Positions 59,970 to 64,000 of a stretch of 64,000 nucleotides of DNA are shown in pieces. The translations under genes were made by a program, and so were the position numbers. Location of the stretch: contig JAFRZX010000030.1 in the NCBI GenBank assembly GCA_017442315.1, forward strand, positions 1 through 64,000. The letters run 5' to 3'. The notes below the pieces were generated by a model. It was given only the letters and a program-made list of their open reading frames with translations, was not told the origin of the DNA and did no database searches. How positions within the stretch are numbered: position 1 is the stretch's first letter; every line of letters begins with the position of its first letter. This stretch comes from Bacteroidales bacterium (GTDB lineage Bacteria > Bacteroidota > Bacteroidia > Bacteroidales > UBA932).

Positions 59970-61517
59970 TTAGTATCCTGGGTTCTGTACAAGATGTGGG
60001 TTGGCATTCTTTATCTCGCTTGGAATAGGCAGAAGCAGTGCATAGTCTGGAGTCCTGTTCGGTTTTGCCCACCACGGGTCCTGATATGTCCCGAAGCGGA
60101 TCATATCCTGCCTTCTCCAACCTTCCAATGCCATTTCATGGCCTCTTTCCAGATAAAGTTCCTCTAAAGTGAATGAAGGTTTAGGCTCAAGCGAGGCTCT
60201 TTCCCGGAGTTTGTTCAGACCGTCAAGGGCATCCTTGTCCAATGATTTGCCTTGTCTGAGCTGAGCTTCAGCATACATGAGGATGACATCGGCATAGCGG
60301 AATACGAAGATGTCATTCTCCATGCTGATCTTGTAGCTTGTAAGAAGTCCGTCAGTCTGGTACTCCCATTTGTGGATGAATGCACCTTCGAGTTCGCTTC
60401 TGCCCTCTGTGAACTTTGATTCATCGAAGATAGGGTCAATGATGTAGTCAACCTCACCGGAACCTTTCGGAGTGATGGTCATCTTTTCTCCGTTCTTGTC
60501 ATACATCTGTCCGAAAAGGTAAGTGTCGGTCAGTCTGGTGTCACCCTCCTCATATGTGGCGATGAAGTCAGGCTGTCCTACATAGCCGTACCATCCTTCT
60601 CCGATATTATATTTCTGCTTTGCTATGCTGGTGGAGAGTGTCAGAGCAAAGAGACAGAAGGCATTGTCGCTGCTCTCAATGTACTGAGTGCTGTATGGTA
60701 TCGCCAGAATCGCTTCCGGAGATGTCTCATTATGGACAATGAAGTTATCCTTGTAATTCTCTGCAAGACTGTAGGTTCCGCTTTCGATCACTGCCTTGGC
60801 AGCTTCTTCGGCCTTGGCCCATTGTTCTCCCATCCCCCATACTTTGGCGTTCAGGTAGAGTTTGGCAAGCAGTGTATTGGCCACACCTTTGGTAATGCGT
60901 CCGTAGTACTGGGTGTCGCGGCTGTCGCCTAGGTTGTCTATGTTTTCCTTGACTTCAGATTCGATGAAAGTGTAGAGGAACTCCCTGTTCTTTGGCTTCG
61001 GATAGCTTGTGTCCATCTTGTCGATACAGAATGGAACATTGTCGTAGCCGTCAGCGGCAAGATAGTAGAAGAAAGCCCTGAGAACCTTTATCTCTGAAAG
61101 CACACGTGCCCTGCCGTCGAATTCAAATTTCGAGTTTTCAAGTGCATGGATGACATCATTGCATGCTGCTATACCGTCGAATATGAAATCCCAGGTCATG
61201 AGGTTGAGCTTGCTGGATGTCGGTATGCGGTGCTCCTGAAGCTCTTTGTAGCGTCCGTTGTCATCCCATTTAAGTTCCGGGTTGATCGGTGCGCATGCTT
61301 CATCTCCCAGAAGCATATCCATTGTGAGCCAGCTCTGCTCCGAACCCCAGTTCTGGAGAGAGGTATAAGCTCTTCCCGCATAGATCGCCACCTGCTCTTC
61401 TGATGTGAAGAAGTTATCCTGAGAAATGTATGAGTATATATCTTCGTCAAGATTGGTGCATGAAACAGCCATTCCAAAGGCTAAAGCACTCAAAATATAT
61501 CTGTAAATCTTTTTCAT
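59970..61517 (-). CDS. susD: SusD/RagB-family nutrient-binding outer-membrane lipoprotein
   Basis: This 515-residue lipoprotein (lipid Cys20 in AVSC) covers the SusC barrel as a lid and binds the ligand at the cell surface. The N-terminal SusD-like TPR region (about 30-300; AVSCTNLDEDIYSYISQDNF, ALLAKLYLNAKVWG) and the C-terminal block (about 330-515; FRYADVILMYAEAQLRQG, LNKLRERA, ERGHEMALEGWRRQDMIRFG) are canonical. Ligand specificity cannot be read from it. It starts 12 bp after the susC stop. Confidence 0.96.
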   Translation of the reverse strand: MKKIYRYILSALAFGMAVSCTNLDEDIYSYISQDNFFTSEEQVAIYAGRAYTSLQNWGSEQSWLTMDMLLGDEACAPINPELKWDDNGRYKELQEHRIPTSSKLNLMTWDFIFDGIAACNDVIHALENSKFEFDGRARVLSEIKVLRAFFYYLAADGYDNVPFCIDKMDTSYPKPKNREFLYTFIESEVKENIDNLGDSRDTQYYGRITKGVANTLLAKLYLNAKVWGMGEQWAKAEEAAKAVIESGTYSLAENYKDNFIVHNETSPEAILAIPYSTQYIESSDNAFCLFALTLSTSIAKQKYNIGEGWYGYVGQPDFIATYEEGDTRLTDTYLFGQMYDKNGEKMTITPKGSGEVDYIIDPIFDESKFTEGRSELEGAFIHKWEYQTDGLLTSYKISMENDIFVFRYADVILMYAEAQLRQGKSLDKDALDGLNKLRERASLEPKPSFTLEELYLERGHEMALEGWRRQDMIRFGTYQDPWWAKPNRTPDYALLLPIPSEIKNANPHLVQNPGY

Positions 61518-61529
61518 TGCCTGTAATCT

Positions 61530-64000
61530 TTAGAATGTTATTGTTGCGCCGAATGTGAATGTTCTTGTACGTGGATAGTAGCTTGTGCCTTCAATTCCGG
61601 GAGCGATGCCGGAAAGACTTACCTCAGGGTCAACTCCTGAATAGCCGGTCAGACAGAAAAGGTTCTGGGCTGTAAGATACAGACGCAGCTTCTTTACGTA
61701 TTTGTTGTTGAAACTGAAATCGTATGATGCCGATACATTGTCGAGCTTCAGATACGATGCGTCTTCAATGTATTTGGTCGAGTATTTGATTTCCTTACCC
61801 TTGAAGCTGGTGTCGTTCATCCAGCTTGCGAGGATGTTGGATTCTCCGAGATTGGAGATGTTCTCATACAATGCTCTGTAGGTGTTGAATACCTTTCCTC
61901 CTATCTGACCTCTGAATGTGGCGCTGAGTCCGAAGTTACCTATGCGGAAATTGTTGCTCCATCCGAATGTGAGGTCAGGATATGCCGATCCTACTTCCTG
62001 CCATTCTTCTTCCTTTACCCTGCCGGTCATTTTATTGGCACCTTCGAGAATATCCTCGCCCTTCTTGTTCACTCCAGTCCAGATCGGTGCATAGAATGTT
62101 CCGAGGCTGTGACCTTCAATCAGTCTCTGTGAATAAGATCCGATAGGTGTAGACATATATCCTACCTTATATTCGCCTGCGGTAAACTCTTCATTGGTGA
62201 AACTGATGAGCTTGTTGGTGTTTTTGGCGAGAGTAAGGTTGGTGTTCCATTCGAATACCTTTCTCTTTACAGGAGTTCCGTACAATGTGACTTCTATACC
62301 TTGGTTGCAGATCGAACCCACATTAGTGAAGATTGTGCCGTAGTCATAAGGTGGCACAGGTACGGTGTAGTTATAAAGGAGGTTGGTGGTAAGACGGTAA
62401 TAATAGTCAACAGTACCTCCGAAACGGTTGTCGAAGAATGCGAAATCCAGACCTACGTTGAACTCGTTCTTTCTTTCCCATGCAAGGTCAGGGTTTGCAT
62501 TGCTTGCAGGTGCATACGAAGTCACCCATTTCCCATCAAAATAGTAGTAGCTGAAAGGCTCCATGAGCAGGAGTGACTTATAGCTTGAGAAATCCTGGTT
62601 TCCTGTCACACCGAATCCGGCTCTGAGCTTGAGTTCGCTTAGCCATGATGCGTCTTTGAGCCATTTTTCCTGATTGATTCTCCATCCGAGGCTGACAGCA
62701 GGGAACCATCCCCACTTGTTGTCCTTGCCGAATTTGCTGGAACCATCCCGTCTCAGCGACACAGATGCAAGATACCTCTCATCGTAGTTGTACATTATAC
62801 GTCCGAAGAATGCGATGTATCTGCTCATGCCCCTGTATGAACCCATTGATGCGAGACCTTCCTGAAGTGCAGTTCCTGCACCCATGTTGTTTGTGTAGAA
62901 TTCATCGAAATCGAACCCGTAGTTCTCCATGGACGATTCACGTGAATTGGTCTCCTGGAATGCATATCCGAGTATTGCCTGCACATTGTGTTTTCCGAAT
63001 ACGTTGGAGTATTGGAGTGTACTTTCATACTGGACGTCACTCGAATATGAATTGGATACGTATCCTACTCCGTTCTGGCCCAGCGCGCTAGGATAGTATT
63101 TCGTAAGATACTCCCTTGATTCGTAGCGCTCGTTGTTGTAGCTTATGAAGTTGTCCCATTTGAGACCCTTCACCGGAAGGATGTTCAACGTAGCCCTGAT
63201 GCTTCCTGAGAAAGTGTCTATATCGTTTTCAGCATCCTTTTCTTCGATCATCGCCACAGGATTGTAGTAGTCCATGGCATCGATTGTGAAATATCCTCCT
63301 GCATCAACATTTGATTCGTCATAGACAGGCTCAGTCGGGTTGCGGAGGAAGGCCTGGCGGAATGCGCTGTAGTTGGCCGGCGAGTATTTCCGCTTAGTAT
63401 AGGAGAGATTATAGTCAAATGTGAGCCACCCCTCTATTGCCTCCTGATGCAGATTTGTCTTTATCAGGTACTTCTGTGAGTCGTTCTTCTTCTGCAGACC
63501 CTGATTCTGCTCAATGTTGAGGACTGTTCTGTGTGAGAATTTTTCAGAGCCTCCTGCAATTGCAAGCGAATGCTTATGGCTGATCGGAGTGCGGGTGATT
63601 TCCTTGAACCAGTCGGTGTCGGCTCCATAAAGAGATTTTGCTGCTGTCGGATTGAATTCCTTGATAGCATAAGCGTACTGCTCGGCATTGAGTGGTAAGG
63701 CGCGTGCAGCTACAGTCTGTACAGATACCTGTCCATCGTATTCTACCGATGTGGTTCCTGCTTTAGCACGTTTTGTCGTGATGATGATGACACCGTTTGT
63801 ACCTCTTGTACCGTAGATTGCAGCCGCAGAACCGTCTTTCAATACGTCAATTGATTCTACTTCCTGGAAGTTTATGGTCCTCATGTCGCCTCCAGCCACA
63901 CCATCAATGATTACGAGTGGTCCCTGGCCTGCAACGAGGGTGTTGGTTCCTCTGAGAAGTATCTCGAATGATGCGTTAGGATCTCCGCCGTCAGGATTGG
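61530..64000 (-). CDS. susC: SusC/RagA-family TonB-dependent transporter (5' end beyond window)
   Basis: The frame runs from the window edge (position 64000) to the stop at 61530, about 823 residues. The visible part begins in the plug domain (FEILLRGTNTL, GPLVIIDGV, ESIDVLKDGSAAAIYGTRGTNGVIIITTK). The barrel follows and ends YPRTRTFTFGATITF with the terminal Phe of outer-membrane barrels. The carboxypeptidase-like N-terminal domain and signal peptide lie outside. It pairs with the SusD protein for TonB-driven uptake of an oligomeric ligand. Any regulator of the locus must also lie beyond the window. Confidence 0.96.
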   Translation of the reverse strand, partial: NPDGGDPNASFEILLRGTNTLVAGQGPLVIIDGVAGGDMRTINFQEVESIDVLKDGSAAAIYGTRGTNGVIIITTKRAKAGTTSVEYDGQVSVQTVAARALPLNAEQYAYAIKEFNPTAAKSLYGADTDWFKEITRTPISHKHSLAIAGGSEKFSHRTVLNIEQNQGLQKKNDSQKYLIKTNLHQEAIEGWLTFDYNLSYTKRKYSPANYSAFRQAFLRNPTEPVYDESNVDAGGYFTIDAMDYYNPVAMIEEKDAENDIDTFSGSIRATLNILPVKGLKWDNFISYNNERYESREYLTKYYPSALGQNGVGYVSNSYSSDVQYESTLQYSNVFGKHNVQAILGYAFQETNSRESSMENYGFDFDEFYTNNMGAGTALQEGLASMGSYRGMSRYIAFFGRIMYNYDERYLASVSLRRDGSSKFGKDNKWGWFPAVSLGWRINQEKWLKDASWLSELKLRAGFGVTGNQDFSSYKSLLLMEPFSYYYFDGKWVTSYAPASNANPDLAWERKNEFNVGLDFAFFDNRFGGTVDYYYRLTTNLLYNYTVPVPPYDYGTIFTNVGSICNQGIEVTLYGTPVKRKVFEWNTNLTLAKNTNKLISFTNEEFTAGEYKVGYMSTPIGSYSQRLIEGHSLGTFYAPIWTGVNKKGEDILEGANKMTGRVKEEEWQEVGSAYPDLTFGWSNNFRIGNFGLSATFRGQIGGKVFNTYRALYENISNLGESNILASWMNDTSFKGKEIKYSTKYIEDASYLKLDNVSASYDFSFNNKYVKKLRLYLTAQNLFCLTGYSGVDPEVSLSGIAPGIEGTSYYPRTRTFTFGATITF

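Overview
The window looks like the chromosome of a member of the Bacteroidales (Bacteroidota). The evidence is a SusC/SusD pair, many lipoproteins with MKK-type signal peptides, promoters of the TTTG-N19-TAnnTTTG type, weak Shine-Dalgarno sites, small domain-of-unknown-function proteins typical of the phylum, and a DUF3853/DUF5712-like mobilization module typical of its mobile elements. The species cannot be named from this sequence.

Region 1 (175-14353) is a complete integrated mobilizable element of about 14.1 kb. It sits in the 3' end of a tRNA-Met(CAT) gene. A 45-bp copy of the tRNA 3' end (175-219) and the intact tRNA (14310-14383) flank it, and a 23-bp direct repeat lies just inside each end. 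It encodes a tyrosine recombinase, an AlbA/Schlafen-type ATP-binding regulator with an unknown partner, a DUF3853-like protein, a likely oriT, a MobC-like accessory protein, a relaxase and a VirE/DUF3987-type primase-helicase. The cargo is an AraC regulator, facing a leftward five-gene cassette (outer-membrane barrel, 11-residue-repeat protein, secreted coiled coil, unknown protein, extended SDR) and an MFS-transporter remnant. No conjugation pore genes are present, so transfer would need a helper.

Region 2 (14402-34825) is mainly core genome: tRNA-Gln, a lipoprotein peptide deformylase, ispF, mutL, rhomboid, EEP-family protein, tsaC, a REP-associated transposase bracketed by two palindromes, rsmE, a YfcE-like phosphodiesterase, a very cysteine-rich lipoprotein, efp, ispH, cmk, a convergent NtrX/NtrY-like pair, rlmH, exodeoxyribonuclease III, yccF and cysS.

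Region 3 (34875-47872) is a purine biosynthesis cluster, purE-purL-purF and purM-purH. It is split by a BASS-like transporter, a roughly 280-nt highly structured RNA or leader, and two exported proteins of which one fuses WG repeats to a barrel. purE has its own structured leader.

Region 4 (47875-64000, leftward) is a SusC/SusD-headed locus. It encodes three different exported ADP-ribosylglycohydrolase-fold lipoproteins, two tandem CE1-like esterases, a secreted lipoprotein, and, beyond a terminator, a histidine acid phosphatase. A C10 cysteine peptidase and a small lipoprotein sit between two of the ADP-ribosylglycohydrolase genes and are bracketed by a 30-bp direct repeat at the start codons, as if inserted as a cassette. 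No ordinary glycan hydrolase is visible in the part seen. The locus therefore looks like a surface system for an unusual ribosyl-linked, esterified substrate, and it is the best candidate here for an undescribed system. susC runs off the right edge.
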